A stretch of DNA of 64,000 nucleotides from Azoarcus indigens (GTDB lineage: Bacteria; Pseudomonadota; Gammaproteobacteria; Burkholderiales; Rhodocyclaceae), in contig NZ_SNVV01000015.1 of NCBI RefSeq assembly GCF_004361735.1, forward strand, positions 1 to 64,000. The letters run 5' to 3'. Every line of letters begins with the position of its first letter. Position 1 is the first letter of the stretch. A program made the position numbers and the translations under genes. The notes under the pieces are model-generated. The model searched no databases. It saw only the letters and a list, made by a program, of their open reading frames with translations, and was not told the origin of the DNA. Below are positions 8,273 through 18,017 of this stretch, piece by piece.

Positions 8273-9013
8273 ATGGACAGTATCAGTCTCGTCGGCCTGA
8301 CGCTCGGGCTCGCCGCCATCGTGCTCGGTCAGGCGCTGGAAGGGGGGCACATCAGCTCACTGGTGCAGCCCACCGCCTTCCTCATCGTCATTGGCGGCAC
8401 CCTGGGAGCGGTGATGCTGCAGAGCCCGCTGAGAATCTTCATCCAGGGCATGAAGATGGGCAAGTGGGTATTCGTGCCCCCTTCCAGCAGCCCGACGCAG
8501 GTCATCCAGCAGGTCACCAACTGGAGCCAGATCGCCCGCAAGGAAGGCCTGCTGGCGCTGGAGAACCATGTCGACCGCCTGCCCGATCCCTTCATGCGCA
8601 AGGGCCTGCAGATGCTGGTGGATGGCGTGGAGCCGGGCCGCCTGCGCGAAGTGCTGGAGGTGGAGATCGGTGCCTGGGAAGGGCAGCTGAAGCAGTGCGC
8701 GCGGATCTGGGAAGGGGCGGGCGGCTATGCGCCCACCATCGGCATCCTGGGCGCGGTGATGGGCTTGATCCATGTGATGGAGAATCTCAGCGATCCGTCC
8801 AAGCTCGGCGCCGGCATCGCGGTGGCCTTCGTCGCCACCATTTACGGCGTGGGCTCGGCCAACCTCATTTTCCTCCCCATCGCCAAGAAGCTGATGGCGC
8901 ACATCGGCGTGCTGGTGGCCCAGCGCGAGATGTTTGTCGATGGGTTGGTGGGCATCGCCAATGGCGACAACCCGCGCATCATCGAAAGCCGCATGCAGGG
9001 CTACATCGTCTGA
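8273..9013 (+). CDS. motC: flagellar motor stator protein MotC (MotA/PomA family)
   Basis: MotC is the multi-spanning stator subunit that pairs with MotD and couples ion flow to torque on FliG. The 246-residue protein has four membrane segments: two near the N-terminus (ISLVGLTLGLAAIVLG; PTAFLIVIGGTLGAVML) and two near 150-200 (APTIGILGAVMGLIHVM; AGIAVAFVATIYGVGSANL). A cytoplasmic loop lies between the pairs. Start ATG 8273 is chosen because the upstream frame shows no family similarity. The family and the fliA-motC-motD order match the Pseudomonas-type MotCD pair. The partner motD is 1.8 kb away because a chemoreceptor gene on the other strand separates them. Confidence 0.9.
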   Translation: MDSISLVGLTLGLAAIVLGQALEGGHISSLVQPTAFLIVIGGTLGAVMLQSPLRIFIQGMKMGKWVFVPPSSSPTQVIQQVTNWSQIARKEGLLALENHVDRLPDPFMRKGLQMLVDGVEPGRLREVLEVEIGAWEGQLKQCARIWEGAGGYAPTIGILGAVMGLIHVMENLSDPSKLGAGIAVAFVATIYGVGSANLIFLPIAKKLMAHIGVLVAQREMFVDGLVGIANGDNPRIIESRMQGYIV

Positions 9014-9033
9014 GCGCGGCATCGCTGCCGCGC
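9014..9033. terminator. hairpin between convergent motC and chemoreceptor gene
   Basis: A perfect 8-bp inverted repeat (GCGCGGCA, loop TCGC, TGCCGCGC) starts directly after the motC stop. It lies between the convergent motC and chemoreceptor 3' ends. No T-run follows, so an intrinsic terminator is only possible. Confidence 0.4.
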
Positions 9034-9050
9034 CGGCGCGGTGCCGGCGG

Positions 9051-10673
9051 TCAGAGGCGGAAGCTGTCGATGGAGGCTTTCAGTTCGTCGGCCACGTGAT
9101 GCAGGCCGTCGGCGGTGCTGGCCATGCGGCCGACCGCGGCGTGGCTCTGCTCCACCATCTCGGCGATGGTTTCCACATGGCGGGCGATCTGGTTGCTCGC
9201 CTCGCTTTGTTCCTTCACCGACTGGTTGATCTGCTCGACCTCCTCCGAGGCGCGTTCGGAGGAGCGGCTGGCGGTGCTCAGCGCGGTCGCCGCCTCGTTC
9301 ATGCTTTCCCGGCTGGATTCCAGTGCCTGCAGACCGCGGTTCAGCGCCTTCTCCAGGCTGCCCGCCTGGTCGCCCAGTCCGGAGGTGATGGCGTCGATCT
9401 GGCTGGCGGACTGGCTGGATTTCTCCGCCAGCTTGCGCACTTCGTCCGCCACCACGGCGAAGCCGCGCCCCTGTTCGCCGGCCCGTGCCGCCTCGATCGC
9501 GGCATTCAGCGCCAGCAGATTGGTCTGATCGGCGATCTCCCGCACCTGCTGGGTCATGGCCGCGATGTCGCGGGCGTTGTGGATGAAATCCTGGGCCGTC
9601 TCGGTCACGGTGTTCATCATCGCGGTCGATTCGTCGATGGAGCCGGCCAGGGAGGCCAGCTTGGCCTCCGCCAGCCGCGCCTCGCTGGCGCCGGTGCGGG
9701 AGAGTTCGCTGACCCTGCCGGCGTTGTCGCTGATGCTCTGGATGGAGAGGGTGACTTGCTCCACGGTCGCCGCGGTGGAGGCCGCCACTTCGGATGTCGC
9801 GGCAGCGGAAGAAGCTACGCTGCGGCTCTCGCCGGCCAGCCCGCCGGCGCCTTCGTCCACCTGTTTCACCGATGCGGCCACGCGCTGGATCAGCGCGCCG
9901 AGGTCGCGGCGTATGGTTTCCGCGCTGGTGGCGATACGGCCAATCTCGTCGCGGGTGCGGGCGCGCACCGGCTGGCTGAAATCGCCGCGGGCGAGGGACT
10001 GCAGTGCCCGCTCCAGTTCCTCGGCCGGCTGGGTGATCTGCTGGCGCAGCAGCCACAGAAAAATGCCGAAGGCGAGCACGCAGGCGGCCGCCATCAGCCC
10101 GACGCTGATGGCGACGATGCGGTTCGAACTGTGGTCTATCGCCTTGGTGCGCATGTCGATGTAGCTCACCATCGCACCCACCAATTGGTCGAGCAGGGCG
10201 CTGGAATTGGCATCCGCGCCCCGCACGTTCTCTTCGAGGTCGTAGAGGTTGAAGTCGATCTTGTAGTCGTTCAGCGCCGCCTGGTAGGTCTGGCTGAGCG
10301 TGGAGTGGGCGCGACCGAACTCGGCGACGATCTCCCGGATCCGGGCATTGTCGACGGTGGCGAGGCGGTCGACCTGGGCGCGGACCTCCTTCTCCCGGGC
10401 GAGGAAGGTGTTCCAGTGCTGGGCCTGCGCCTGGGCGTCGGTGATGCGCAGCAGGGTGTTCTTCCACTCCAGCAACTGGCCGTTGTAGGTGGCCTTGCTC
10501 TCCAGCACCGAGGCCCGCTGGTTCTGCAGTTCGGCGACTTCGCCGGAAGTCAGCCGGTTGATCGACTGGTATTGCAGGAACAGGCCGATGCCCGCGGCCA
10601 GCAGCACCAGCGTCGTGCCGCCGCCGCAGATGAGCAGGAGCTTGTTGCGCACGCTATTGAAGATGAAGTCCAT
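9051..10673 (-). CDS. methyl-accepting chemotaxis protein
   Basis: This is a membrane chemoreceptor. The 540-residue protein has a first membrane segment (about residues 10-32), a periplasmic helical-bundle region of about 150 residues and a second membrane segment near 190-212. A HAMP region follows ([18 protein letters not shown]), then a long coiled-coil signalling domain. The signalling tip contains [20 protein letters not shown]. There is no C-terminal CheR/CheB pentapeptide. Start ATG 10673 ([12 protein letters not shown]) is chosen over a longer frame because the first membrane helix follows directly. A sigma-28-like site lies upstream. It interrupts the motC-motD pair on the opposite strand. 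The ligand cannot be told from sequence. Confidence 0.9.
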   Translation of the reverse strand: MDFIFNSVRNKLLLICGGGTTLVLLAAGIGLFLQYQSINRLTSGEVAELQNQRASVLESKATYNGQLLEWKNTLLRITDAQAQAQHWNTFLAREKEVRAQVDRLATVDNARIREIVAEFGRAHSTLSQTYQAALNDYKIDFNLYDLEENVRGADANSSALLDQLVGAMVSYIDMRTKAIDHSSNRIVAISVGLMAAACVLAFGIFLWLLRQQITQPAEELERALQSLARGDFSQPVRARTRDEIGRIATSAETIRRDLGALIQRVAASVKQVDEGAGGLAGESRSVASSAAATSEVAASTAATVEQVTLSIQSISDNAGRVSELSRTGASEARLAEAKLASLAGSIDESTAMMNTVTETAQDFIHNARDIAAMTQQVREIADQTNLLALNAAIEAARAGEQGRGFAVVADEVRKLAEKSSQSASQIDAITSGLGDQAGSLEKALNRGLQALESSRESMNEAATALSTASRSSERASEEVEQINQSVKEQSEASNQIARHVETIAEMVEQSHAAVGRMASTADGLHHVADELKASIDSFRL

Positions 10674-10708
10674 TTTTCGGCCTCGGAGGACGCTTTCCGT
10701 TATCACTA

Positions 10709-10735
10709 TATACGGCAGCGTCAGCCCCGCCTTGA
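10709..10735 (-). promoter_or_regulatory. sigma-28-like promoter of chemoreceptor gene
   Basis: Reading the minus strand, TCAA-N15-GCCGTATA precedes the chemoreceptor start by about 36 bp. The FliA consensus is TAAA-N15-GCCGATAA, so the GCCG core and exact 15-bp spacing are kept. The site fits late-class expression of a chemoreceptor. Confidence 0.6.
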
Positions 10736-10802
10736 GGCGGCGGTATTGCATTTGCCGCCGGGCTGTGCCGTTCTTCGTTGCCTGGCGCCGTGGCGCCGTC
10801 AT

Positions 10803-10829
10803 TAAAGGAATGCGGCGTTTGTCCGTAGA
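10803..10829 (+). promoter_or_regulatory. possible sigma-28 promoter of motD
   Basis: TAAA at 10803-10806, a 15-bp spacer and TCCGTAGA at 10822-10829 lie 23 bp before the motD start. The -35 element and spacing are exact. The -10 keeps CCG and the last A only. This is a moderate candidate, and divergent from the chemoreceptor promoter. Confidence 0.45.
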
Positions 10830-10852
10830 ATGCCCCCAAACGGAGCCCAGCC

Positions 10853-11713
10853 ATGCCACGCAGAAGACGCCAGGAAGAGGAACACGAGAACCACGAGCGC
10901 TGGCTCGTCTCCTATGCCGATTTCATCACGCTGTTGTTCGCCTTCTTCGTCGTGATGTACTCGCTGTCGTCCATCAACGAAGGCAAGTACCGGGTGTTGT
11001 CGGACTCGCTGGTACAGGCCTTCCGCAACATCAACGTGCAGGACGAGGGCGGCCAGCAGATCGTGCTGCCGCAGATCAGCGCCGTATCGCCGGCCTTGCC
11101 GGCGCCGGCCGCGGCACCGGCGCGCACGCCTGAGCAGGAGGCGGCGGAGGCCAGGCGGCAGCAGGTGGCGCAGCGCATGCGCAACATGGCGGATGAAATC
11201 CGGCGCGTGCTGGAGCCCCTGACGCGGGGCGGACAGGTGAGCGTTTCCGAGGGCGCCTTCGGCATCACCGTGGAGATCAACGCCAGCGTGCTTTTCGCGC
11301 CGGGCGACGCGATGCTGGGCGCGCCGGCGGTGTCCGCGCTGCGGGCGGTGGCAGACGTGCTGGCAGGGGCGGACTTCCCGATCACCATCGAGGGCCACAC
11401 CGACAACACGCCGATCAACACCTTCCGCTTCCCCTCCAACTGGGAGCTCTCCGCGGTGCGTGCCTCCTCGGTGGTGCGGCTGTTCGTCGACGCCGGCGTG
11501 CAGCCGGAGCGGCTGACAGCGGCCGGTTATGCCGACCAGCGGCCGGTGGCAGCCAATGACACCGAAGAAGGCCGCTCGCGCAACCGGCGGGTAACGATCA
11601 TGATCGAGTCGCGCATGGGCGAACCGGCTCCGGCCGCGCCGGGGCGCATTCCGCGCAACGACCCCATTCGCTCCATCCTGCCTCCTGAGCCGGCCACCAC
11701 CGCCACCCCCTGA
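10853..11713 (+). CDS. motD: flagellar motor stator protein MotD (MotB family)
   Basis: MotD is the peptidoglycan-anchored stator subunit partnering MotC. The 286-residue protein has a basic and acidic cytoplasmic N-terminus and one membrane helix containing [18 protein letters not shown], where D23 is the expected ion-binding aspartate. A plug/linker region rich in Ala and Gln follows. The OmpA-like peptidoglycan-binding domain contains [20 protein letters not shown] and, further on, the conserved NRRVTIMI. Its partner motC lies upstream across the chemoreceptor gene. A sigma-28-like element sits just upstream. The start is supported by the conserved [14 protein letters not shown] lead-in to the helix. 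Confidence 0.93.
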   Translation: MPRRRRQEEEHENHERWLVSYADFITLLFAFFVVMYSLSSINEGKYRVLSDSLVQAFRNINVQDEGGQQIVLPQISAVSPALPAPAAAPARTPEQEAAEARRQQVAQRMRNMADEIRRVLEPLTRGGQVSVSEGAFGITVEINASVLFAPGDAMLGAPAVSALRAVADVLAGADFPITIEGHTDNTPINTFRFPSNWELSAVRASSVVRLFVDAGVQPERLTAAGYADQRPVAANDTEEGRSRNRRVTIMIESRMGEPAPAAPGRIPRNDPIRSILPPEPATTATP

Positions 11714-11742
11714 CGAACGGCGTGGGCCAAAGCCGTGACCCA

Positions 11743-11756
11743 TTGACGAGAGTCAA
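11743..11756 (+). promoter_or_regulatory. FNR/CRP-family-like box upstream of bacteriohemerythrin
   Basis: TTGAC-N4-GTCAA is a perfect dyad one base per half-site from the FNR consensus TTGAT-N4-ATCAA. Its centre is 64 bp before the hemerythrin start. Control of an oxygen-binding protein by an FNR/Dnr-type regulator would make sense, but this is inferred from the dyad alone. Confidence 0.45.
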
Positions 11757-11759
11757 GGC

Positions 11760-11800
11760 CTTCATACGGTATGAAGCAAACAATCCATACCACACGGTAT
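11760..11800 (+). promoter_or_regulatory. two palindromes sharing ATAC/GTAT half-sites
   Basis: CTTCATACGGTATGAAG (11760-11776) is a perfect palindrome around one central base. ATACC-ACAC-GGTAT (11787-11800) is a second perfect dyad with the same ATACC/GGTAT core. The pair ends 13 bp before the hemerythrin ATG. It looks like a tandem operator for a dimeric repressor; the regulator is unknown. Confidence 0.5.
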
Positions 11801-11813
11801 AGGAGGCAGGGCC

Positions 11814-12296
11814 ATGGCTGATCTGTTCGAATGGAGCGATGCGTATCACGTCGGTATCGGTGACATCGACGAGCAGCACGAAGAGCTGGTTGCGTTGCTG
11901 AACCGTCTCAATGCGGCGATCCACGAGCGTCAGGGCTCCAAGGCGGTGCGGCGTACCCTGGACGAACTGGTGAACTACACCCGCGAGCACTTCGCCATCG
12001 AAGAGCGGCTGATGCGGGAGTCCGGTTACCCTGAGTATGAGGAGCACCGCAGCTACCACGAGGCGCTGATCGACCAGATCCACGCCCTGCAGGCCAAGCT
12101 GGACAAGGGCGAAACCTCCATCACTTTCGAGCTGCTGCACTTTCTGCGGGTATGGCTGATCCGCCACATCTGCGACGTGGATCAGCGCTTCGGTGGCTGG
12201 TACGTGGAGAACGGCTCCCGCCCGGCGTGGATGGAGGAGGCGCAGCGGGCCATGCGTCAGCGCCGCTGGTGGCAGTTTTGGCGCGCCCGGAGCTGA
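11814..12296 (+). CDS. bacteriohemerythrin
   Basis: This is a soluble four-helix di-iron oxygen-binding protein, thought in motile bacteria to deliver or sense oxygen. The 160-residue protein shows the full ligand set in order: H22 (IDEQHEE), H59 and E63 (YTREHFAIEERL), H78 and H82 (YEEHRSYHEAL), H118 and D123 (IRHICDVD). A Trp/Arg-rich tail (RRWWQFWRARS) follows the domain. GGAGG at 11801-11805 is a good ribosome site for ATG 11814. Two dyads and an FNR-like box lie upstream. A strong hairpin lies downstream, so it is probably monocistronic. Confidence 0.92.
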   Translation: MADLFEWSDAYHVGIGDIDEQHEELVALLNRLNAAIHERQGSKAVRRTLDELVNYTREHFAIEERLMRESGYPEYEEHRSYHEALIDQIHALQAKLDKGETSITFELLHFLRVWLIRHICDVDQRFGGWYVENGSRPAWMEEAQRAMRQRRWWQFWRARS

Positions 12297-12322
12297 ACTG
12301 CTTCCGCAGTGAAAGAAAACGA

Positions 12323-12349
12323 AAACGGCCGGGGTTCCCGGCCGTTTTT
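12323..12349 (+). terminator. intrinsic terminator after bacteriohemerythrin
   Basis: An inverted repeat (AACGGCCGGG, short loop, CCCGGCCGTT) is followed by a T-run. It lies between the convergent hemerythrin and parC genes and could serve both, since A-rich sequence flanks the other side. Confidence 0.85.
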
Positions 12350-12398
12350 CATGCTGCTCCGCTTGCGGCGGTGCGTATTGCGGACAGGTGCGCCAGGA

Positions 12399-14741
12399 TC
12401 AGCGCATGCGCTCAGGTTTGATCCTGGGCGCCAGCGGCACACCCTTGCGGGCACGGCGATGGCGCAGGGTTTCCCGTTGGGCCGGCTTGAGCTCCTGGCT
12501 GGTGGCCTTGCCGCCCCGACCCGTTCCCTCCACCACCAGCACCGCCTCGTCTGCCGGTATCGCGACGGCGGCGAGGGCTTCGCCTTCGTCCAACGCCATC
12601 ACGATGACGCCTCGGCCGCCGCTCTGTACCTTCATCTCGGTGCGCGGGAACACCAGCAGGCGGCCACCTTCGGAGGCGGCGGCGATCCAGTTGCCCACCG
12701 CCTTGGCAGGCGCAAGCAGGCGTTCGCCTTTCTCCAGGCTCATGAAGGCCTTGCCGGCACGCTGGCGGCTGCTGGCATCGGTCACTGAGCAGAGGAAGCC
12801 GTAGCCTCCGCTGTTGGCAAAGAACCAGACGGTGTCCGGTGCGTCGGAGACCACTTGCGCCAGCTTGCCGCCGTCCTGGAAGTCCACCAGCGTGGTGATG
12901 GGCACGCCGTCGCCGCGGCCGCCGGGCAGCTCTGAGACCTTGATGGTATAGGCGCGGCCGTTGGTGTCGATGACGATCAGCGGCCAGGTGCTGCGGGTTT
13001 CCAGCAGTGCGAAGCCGAAGTCGCCGGCCTTGTAGGACACTGCTGCCGGGTCGATGCCGTGGCCCTGGCGGGCACGTACCCAGCCGTTGCGCGAGAGGAT
13101 GACCGTCATCGGCTCGTCGGCGACGCTGAGCTCGGCGCTGGCCGCCGGGGCAACGGTTTCCAGCAGCGTGCGGCGGTCGTCGCCGTACTTCTTCGCATCC
13201 TCCTGGATTTCCTTGAGGATGAGCTTGGTCATCGCATTGCGGTTGTCCAGCAGGTGCTGCAGGCCTTCGCGCTCCTGCTTGAGCTCGGCCAGTTCCTTCT
13301 CGATCTTGAAGCCTTCCAGCCGGGCGAGCTGGCGCAGGCGGATTTCGAGGATGTCCTCCGCCTGGATCTCGCTGAGGCCGAAGGCGGAGATCAGCGCCGG
13401 CTTGGGCTCGTCCGACTCGCGGATGACGCGGATCACCTCCTCGATGTGCAGGAAGGCGATCATGCGGCCTTCCAGGATGTGCAGCCGGCGATCGACTTCA
13501 CCCAGCCGGTGGCGGGTGCGCCGCTCCACCGCGTGGTAGCGGAAGTCGATCCACTCCTTGAGGATCTGCACCAGGTTCTTCTGCTGCGGCCGGCCGTCGC
13601 GGCCTATCATTGTCAGGTTCAGCGAGACCGAGCTTTCAAGGCTGGTGTGGGCCAGCAGCACCGCCATGAACTCGTCGCGGCTCTGCCGGCTGGACTTGGG
13701 CTCGAGCACGATGCGCACCGGCGACTTGTCGCTGGACTCATCGCGCACGGTATCCAGCACGCCCAGCACCAGCTGCTTGAGGTTCTTCTGCTCCTGGGAG
13801 ACGTCCTTCTTGCCGGCGCGCGGCTGCGGGTTGGTGATGCCTTCGATCTCGGACAGCACCTGGGCGGTGGATACGCCGTGCGGCAGCTGCTCGACGATGA
13901 CGCGCCACTGCCCGCGCGCCAACTCCTCGATGCGCCAGCGTGCGCGCATGCGCAGGCTGCCGCGGCCACTGGCGTAGGCGTCGCGGATGGCTTCCGGGGT
14001 GGAGATGAGCTGGCCACCGCCGGGGAAGTCGGGGCCGGGCAGCAGCGGCAGGACTTCGTCCAGGCCGGCTTCCGGATGGCGGATCAGATGGCAGGCGGCC
14101 TCGGCGACTTCGCGCAGGTTGTGCGGTGGAATCTCGGTGGCCATCCCGACCGCGATGCCGGAGGCGCCGTTCATCAGCACGATGGGCAGGCGGGCGGGCA
14201 GCAGCTGCGGCTCTTCGAAGGCACCGTCGTAGTTGGGGATGAAATCCACTGTGCCGCGGTCGATCTCGGACAGCAGCAGTTCGGCGATGGGCGTCAGCCG
14301 GCATTCGGTGTAGCGCATGGCCGCGGCGGAATCGCCGTCGCGCGAGCCGAAGTTGCCCTGGCCGTCCACCAGCGGATAGCGCAGCGAGAAGTCCTGGGCG
14401 ACCCGCACCATGGCGTCGTACACCGAGCTGTCGCCGTGGGGGTGGTATTTACCGATGACGTCGCCGACCACGCGGGCGGACTTCACATGCTTGGATTGCG
14501 CGCTCAGGCGCATCTCGTTCATCGCATGCAGGATGCGGCGCTGCACCGGCTTGAGGCCGTCTTCCACCTGGGGCAGGGCGCGCGAGCGCACCACGCTCAT
14601 CGCATAGGCGAGGTAGGCGCGCTCGGCGTAGCGGTCCAGCGGCAGCGCGCCGTCGTCGAGTTCGCCGGAAACCGGGGTTTCGGGCGGGGGGGGAGCCGGG
14701 GGCGTTGCGGCGTCGAACAGATCGAGGGAATCGTTACTCAT
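12399..14741 (-). CDS. parC: DNA topoisomerase IV subunit A
   Basis: ParC is the DNA-breaking subunit of topoisomerase IV, which decatenates daughter chromosomes with ParE. The 780-residue protein has the type IIA core: [15 protein letters not shown] near the N-terminus, [15 protein letters not shown] (the quinolone-determining loop, with the usual Ser kept), then [13 protein letters not shown] with the catalytic tyrosine. A C-terminal beta-pinwheel region extends to the end. Start ATG 14741 ([10 protein letters not shown]) is chosen because the upstream frame is low-complexity and non-conserved. It lies 130 bp downstream of a small hypothetical gene that separates it from parE. The ParC rather than GyrA call rests on length and ParE as neighbour. 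Confidence 0.93.
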   Translation of the reverse strand: MSNDSLDLFDAATPPAPPPPETPVSGELDDGALPLDRYAERAYLAYAMSVVRSRALPQVEDGLKPVQRRILHAMNEMRLSAQSKHVKSARVVGDVIGKYHPHGDSSVYDAMVRVAQDFSLRYPLVDGQGNFGSRDGDSAAAMRYTECRLTPIAELLLSEIDRGTVDFIPNYDGAFEEPQLLPARLPIVLMNGASGIAVGMATEIPPHNLREVAEAACHLIRHPEAGLDEVLPLLPGPDFPGGGQLISTPEAIRDAYASGRGSLRMRARWRIEELARGQWRVIVEQLPHGVSTAQVLSEIEGITNPQPRAGKKDVSQEQKNLKQLVLGVLDTVRDESSDKSPVRIVLEPKSSRQSRDEFMAVLLAHTSLESSVSLNLTMIGRDGRPQQKNLVQILKEWIDFRYHAVERRTRHRLGEVDRRLHILEGRMIAFLHIEEVIRVIRESDEPKPALISAFGLSEIQAEDILEIRLRQLARLEGFKIEKELAELKQEREGLQHLLDNRNAMTKLILKEIQEDAKKYGDDRRTLLETVAPAASAELSVADEPMTVILSRNGWVRARQGHGIDPAAVSYKAGDFGFALLETRSTWPLIVIDTNGRAYTIKVSELPGGRGDGVPITTLVDFQDGGKLAQVVSDAPDTVWFFANSGGYGFLCSVTDASSRQRAGKAFMSLEKGERLLAPAKAVGNWIAAASEGGRLLVFPRTEMKVQSGGRGVIVMALDEGEALAAVAIPADEAVLVVEGTGRGGKATSQELKPAQRETLRHRRARKGVPLAPRIKPERMR

Positions 14742-14871
14742 CGGAGGTGAAGCGCGGGCCGGATTGGCAAAGGGCCCCGATCTTACCCCGTTCGCGGCGC
14801 CAGCCGCCAACCGCGGCGGCGAGGATGCGACGCGGCTGCGGCGCTTGTCGGTTTTGCCACCGGGGCGGTGT

Positions 14872-15369
14872 TCACTCGTCCTCGGCGTCTTCCAGCAGTG
14901 CGGCAATCACCGAGTGGCCAACGCCGTCGTCCGGGTCCAGCAACTGCAGATGGCCGAGCACGCTGCGGCTGACTTCGGGGTTGCCGCGTCGCAGTTCGAT
15001 GAAGGCCAGCGCCTTGAGAAAGGAGAGCAGAAAGCGCTGGGGTGTCGTGCGGCGCCTGCTTTCGCCGACGTCGGTTGGGGTCCAGGTGCGCCAATCCTGG
15101 CTGACGCGCGCCTGGTGGGCGGCTTCGGCCAGGCCGTCCAGGGCGACGGCGAGGGCGTCGTCCAGGTCGCGCTGCTGGTTCTGCAGTTTGAACAGGCAGC
15201 GGTAGGCGGGCAGGGAGGAGGGCGAGATCTCGATGGCGTGGCGGAACAACGCGCGGGCGCGTGCCGGATCGCTGCGATGGCAGCCCACGCCTTCCTGCAG
15301 CAGGGCGTTGACGTGGGGCGGCAGCGGACCGAAATCGACCAGGTTTTCGACGGGCTTGGGGCGGGCCAT
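14872..15369 (-). CDS. hypothetical protein, TPR-like
   Basis: I do not recognise a named family. From the start at 15369 ([14 protein letters not shown]) it encodes 165 residues; an in-frame longer start at 15408 adds 13 less plausible residues. The sequence is mostly helical. It contains a run resembling tetratricopeptide helices ([28 protein letters not shown] is the region around residues 22-49). A second helical pair lies near the C-terminus. The tail is acidic. The gene lies between parE and parC on the same strand, so it is probably co-transcribed with them. A scaffold or regulatory role is only a guess. Confidence 0.6.
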   Translation of the reverse strand: MARPKPVENLVDFGPLPPHVNALLQEGVGCHRSDPARARALFRHAIEISPSSLPAYRCLFKLQNQQRDLDDALAVALDGLAEAAHQARVSQDWRTWTPTDVGESRRRTTPQRFLLSFLKALAFIELRRGNPEVSRSVLGHLQLLDPDDGVGHSVIAALLEDAEDE

Positions 15370-15441
15370 GGTGGGCAGGATGGAGTCGCGGATCCTGCGC
15401 TTAAGCAAGATGCATTCCGCTCTGCCCGCCGGGTAGAAACC

Positions 15442-17415
15442 TCAGATGTCGGCTTCCACCGTGTCGCCCTTGTCTTCCATCCAGGCGCGGCGGCCGGAAG
15501 CCTCACCCTTGCCCATCAGCAGGGTGAACATGCGCTGGGTTTCCTCGTCGGCGCCGGGGCGCACCTGCACCGGCAGCACCCGGCGGGTGGCGGGTGCCAT
15601 GGTGGTCTCGCGCAGCTGGTCGGGGTTCATCTCGCCGAGGCCCTTGAAGCGGCCGATCTCCAGCTGTTCCAGCTTGAAGCCTTCCTGCTGCATGCGGTCG
15701 CGGATGGCGGCGAGCTCGCCGTCGTCCAGCGCGTAGAGGCGGCGCGCCGGGCGTTTCTTGCCCTGGGCCGGTACGTCGACGCGATACAGCGGCGGCTGGG
15801 CGATGTACACGTGGCCGCGCGCGATCAGCGCCGGGAAATGGCGGAAGAAGAGGGTGAGCAGCAGGGTCTGGATGTGGGAGCCGTCCACATCCGCGTCCGA
15901 CATGATGACGACCTTGCCGTAGCGCAGGCCGGAAAGGTCCGGGTTGCTGCCGGCCTTGTGGGCATCCACGCCCAGGGCGACGGCGATGTCGTGGATCTCG
16001 GCATTGGCAAACAGTCGGTCGGGGTCTATCTCCCAGGCGTTCTGCACCTTGCCGCGCAAGGGCAGGATGGCCTGGGTTTCCTTGTCGCGCGCCATCTTGG
16101 CGGAACCGCCGGCGGAGTCCCCTTCGACCAAGAAGAGTTCGTTTTCGGCGATGTCCTCGGACTCGCAGTCCGACAGCTTGCCGGGCAGTACGGCCACGCC
16201 GGAGGTCTTCTTCTTCTCGACCTTCTGCGCGCTCTTCTGCCGTGCCAGCGCCTGCTTGATCGACAGCTCGGCGATCGCCTTGCCGGCCTCGACATGGTTG
16301 TTCAGCCAGATCTCGAAGGGGTCGCGGATCTGGGAGGAGACCAGCTTCACCGCCTCGCGGGAGTTCAGCTTCTCCTTTACCTGGCCCTGGAACTGCGGGT
16401 CCAGCAGGCGGGCGGAGAGGACGAAGCTCATGCGCCCGCAGACATCTTCCTGCTGCAGCTTGACGCCGCGCGGCAGCAGCGCGTGGTGTTCGATGAAGGA
16501 CTTGATGGCCTCGAACACGCCGGCGCGCAGGCCGGACTCATGGGTGCCGCCGGCCACCGTCGGAATCAGGTTCACATAGGATTCGCTGGGCACCGCGCTC
16601 TCGAACCAGGCGATGGCCCAGGCCGCGCCCTCGCCGGGGGCGAAGCTGGCGTCGTCCTTGCCGGCGTAGTTCTCGGCGGTGTAGATGGGCGCCACCGGCT
16701 CGAAATCGCCTGCCACTTCCTTCAGGTAGCCGGCCAGGCCTTCGGGGTAGGACCAGGTCTTGGTCAGCGCCGCGCCGCTGGCCTGCTCGGTGTCCAGCCG
16801 CACGCTGACGCCGGACAGCAGCACCGCCTTGCTGCGCAGCAGGCGCTCTATCTCGGCCACCGGCACGCGCGGGTTGTCGAAGTAGCGCGCATCCGGCCAC
16901 ACCCGGACCCGAGTACCGGTCTGACGGCCGCATTCGCCTTCCACCCGCACTTCGCCGATCTGTTCTCCCCCGTTGGTGAAGTCGATGCGGTGCAGCTTGC
17001 CTTCGCGTTTTACCTCGACCTCGACACGGGTGGACAGCGCATTGGTCACCGCCACGCCGACGCCGTGCAGGCCGCCGGAGAAGGCGTAGGCGCTGTTGCC
17101 TTCACGCTTGTCGAATTTGCCGCCGGCGTGCAGCCGGGTATAGGCCAGCACCACTACCGGCACGCCTTCTTCCGGGTGCAGCCCAACCGGAATGCCGCGG
17201 CCGTCGTCGGCCACCGTCACCGAGCCATCCAGATGCAAGGTGACGTGGATCTTCTTGGCGAAGCCGGCCAGGGCTTCGTCGGCAGCGTTGTCGATGACTT
17301 CCTGGATGATGTGCGCTGGCGAGTCGGTGCGGGTATACATGCCCGGGCGCTCGCGCACCGGCTCCAGGCCCTTGAGGACGCGGAAGGAGGATTCGTCGTA
17401 TTGCTTGGCTGTCAT
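15442..17415 (-). CDS. parE: DNA topoisomerase IV subunit B
   Basis: ParE is the ATPase subunit of topoisomerase IV. The 657-residue protein carries the GHKL ATPase motifs (EVIDNAADEALAG, then DGRGIPVG, then GGLHGVGVAVTNALS) in its first 120 residues. A transducer region follows. The TOPRIM domain has ELFLVEGDSAGGSAK and the metal-binding DADVDGSHI. The C-terminus contains RFKGLGEMNPDQL. These define a type IIA B subunit, and length under 700 fits ParE rather than GyrB. It starts 93 bp from flgN's end and runs in the same direction, so read-through from flgAMN is possible. Confidence 0.94.
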   Translation of the reverse strand: MTAKQYDESSFRVLKGLEPVRERPGMYTRTDSPAHIIQEVIDNAADEALAGFAKKIHVTLHLDGSVTVADDGRGIPVGLHPEEGVPVVVLAYTRLHAGGKFDKREGNSAYAFSGGLHGVGVAVTNALSTRVEVEVKREGKLHRIDFTNGGEQIGEVRVEGECGRQTGTRVRVWPDARYFDNPRVPVAEIERLLRSKAVLLSGVSVRLDTEQASGAALTKTWSYPEGLAGYLKEVAGDFEPVAPIYTAENYAGKDDASFAPGEGAAWAIAWFESAVPSESYVNLIPTVAGGTHESGLRAGVFEAIKSFIEHHALLPRGVKLQQEDVCGRMSFVLSARLLDPQFQGQVKEKLNSREAVKLVSSQIRDPFEIWLNNHVEAGKAIAELSIKQALARQKSAQKVEKKKTSGVAVLPGKLSDCESEDIAENELFLVEGDSAGGSAKMARDKETQAILPLRGKVQNAWEIDPDRLFANAEIHDIAVALGVDAHKAGSNPDLSGLRYGKVVIMSDADVDGSHIQTLLLTLFFRHFPALIARGHVYIAQPPLYRVDVPAQGKKRPARRLYALDDGELAAIRDRMQQEGFKLEQLEIGRFKGLGEMNPDQLRETTMAPATRRVLPVQVRPGADEETQRMFTLLMGKGEASGRRAWMEDKGDTVEADI

Positions 17416-17508
17416 GCTGGGGGCGTGGTGCGGAAAAACGGGCGCCAGAATAACAGACCGGGGAAGGGCGGGCGCGGGCTTCGGTGGCTCCCGGCGGGAG
17501 CGGGCGGC

Positions 17509-17994
17509 TCAGGCGCTGCCAAGCATGCGGCCGCCGCCGGTGGGGCGGGCGTTGCCGGCGGCATCGTAGAGCTGGGGCTGGTCGGCGGCGGCGAGCAGTA
17601 CCGACAGTGCGGTCTGGTTGTGCTGCATGCGCTCGTGGATGAGCTTGCCGGTGAGCTGGTTGCGCTCGCGGGCGTCCCGGGCGAGGGTGAGCACTTCTTC
17701 CCAGCGCGCCAGTACCCGCGGCAGGTTCTTGCACAGTTCGCGGATGGACGCGTCCGAATGGCTGCGGCCCATGCGGCCGAGCAGCATGGCGCGGTCGTCG
17801 TGCAGGCGCTGCAGCTGACGGTAGCGGTCGGTCTTGTCCTTGGTCAGCGCCATCAGCGCGTCGATGTCCGCGGCGATCAGCAGCGCCGTCTCCTTCTCCA
17901 GCACGCCGATGAACTCGCGCAGCTGTATGGCCTCGGCTTCGATGAGGAGGGCCAGGCGCTGAATGTCGGCAGGAGTCGGAGTGGGAGCTGGCAT
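17509..17994 (-). CDS. flgN: flagellar chaperone FlgN
   Basis: FlgN is the export chaperone for the hook-filament junction proteins FlgK and FlgL. The 161-residue protein is almost entirely helical, with heptad-like stretches (LLIEAEAIQLREFIGVLEKE near residues 16-35; RYRQLQRLHDDRAMLL mid-protein). A loose Gly-rich tail follows. Identification rests on the FlgN-like helical pattern and on position directly downstream of flgM and flgA. It starts 23 bp after flgM ends. Confidence 0.85.
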   Translation of the reverse strand: MPAPTPTPADIQRLALLIEAEAIQLREFIGVLEKETALLIAADIDALMALTKDKTDRYRQLQRLHDDRAMLLGRMGRSHSDASIRELCKNLPRVLARWEEVLTLARDARERNQLTGKLIHERMQHNQTALSVLLAAADQPQLYDAAGNARPTGGGRMLGSA

Positions 17995-18017
17995 CTAATT
18001 AGCGGCGATGGGGAAGG

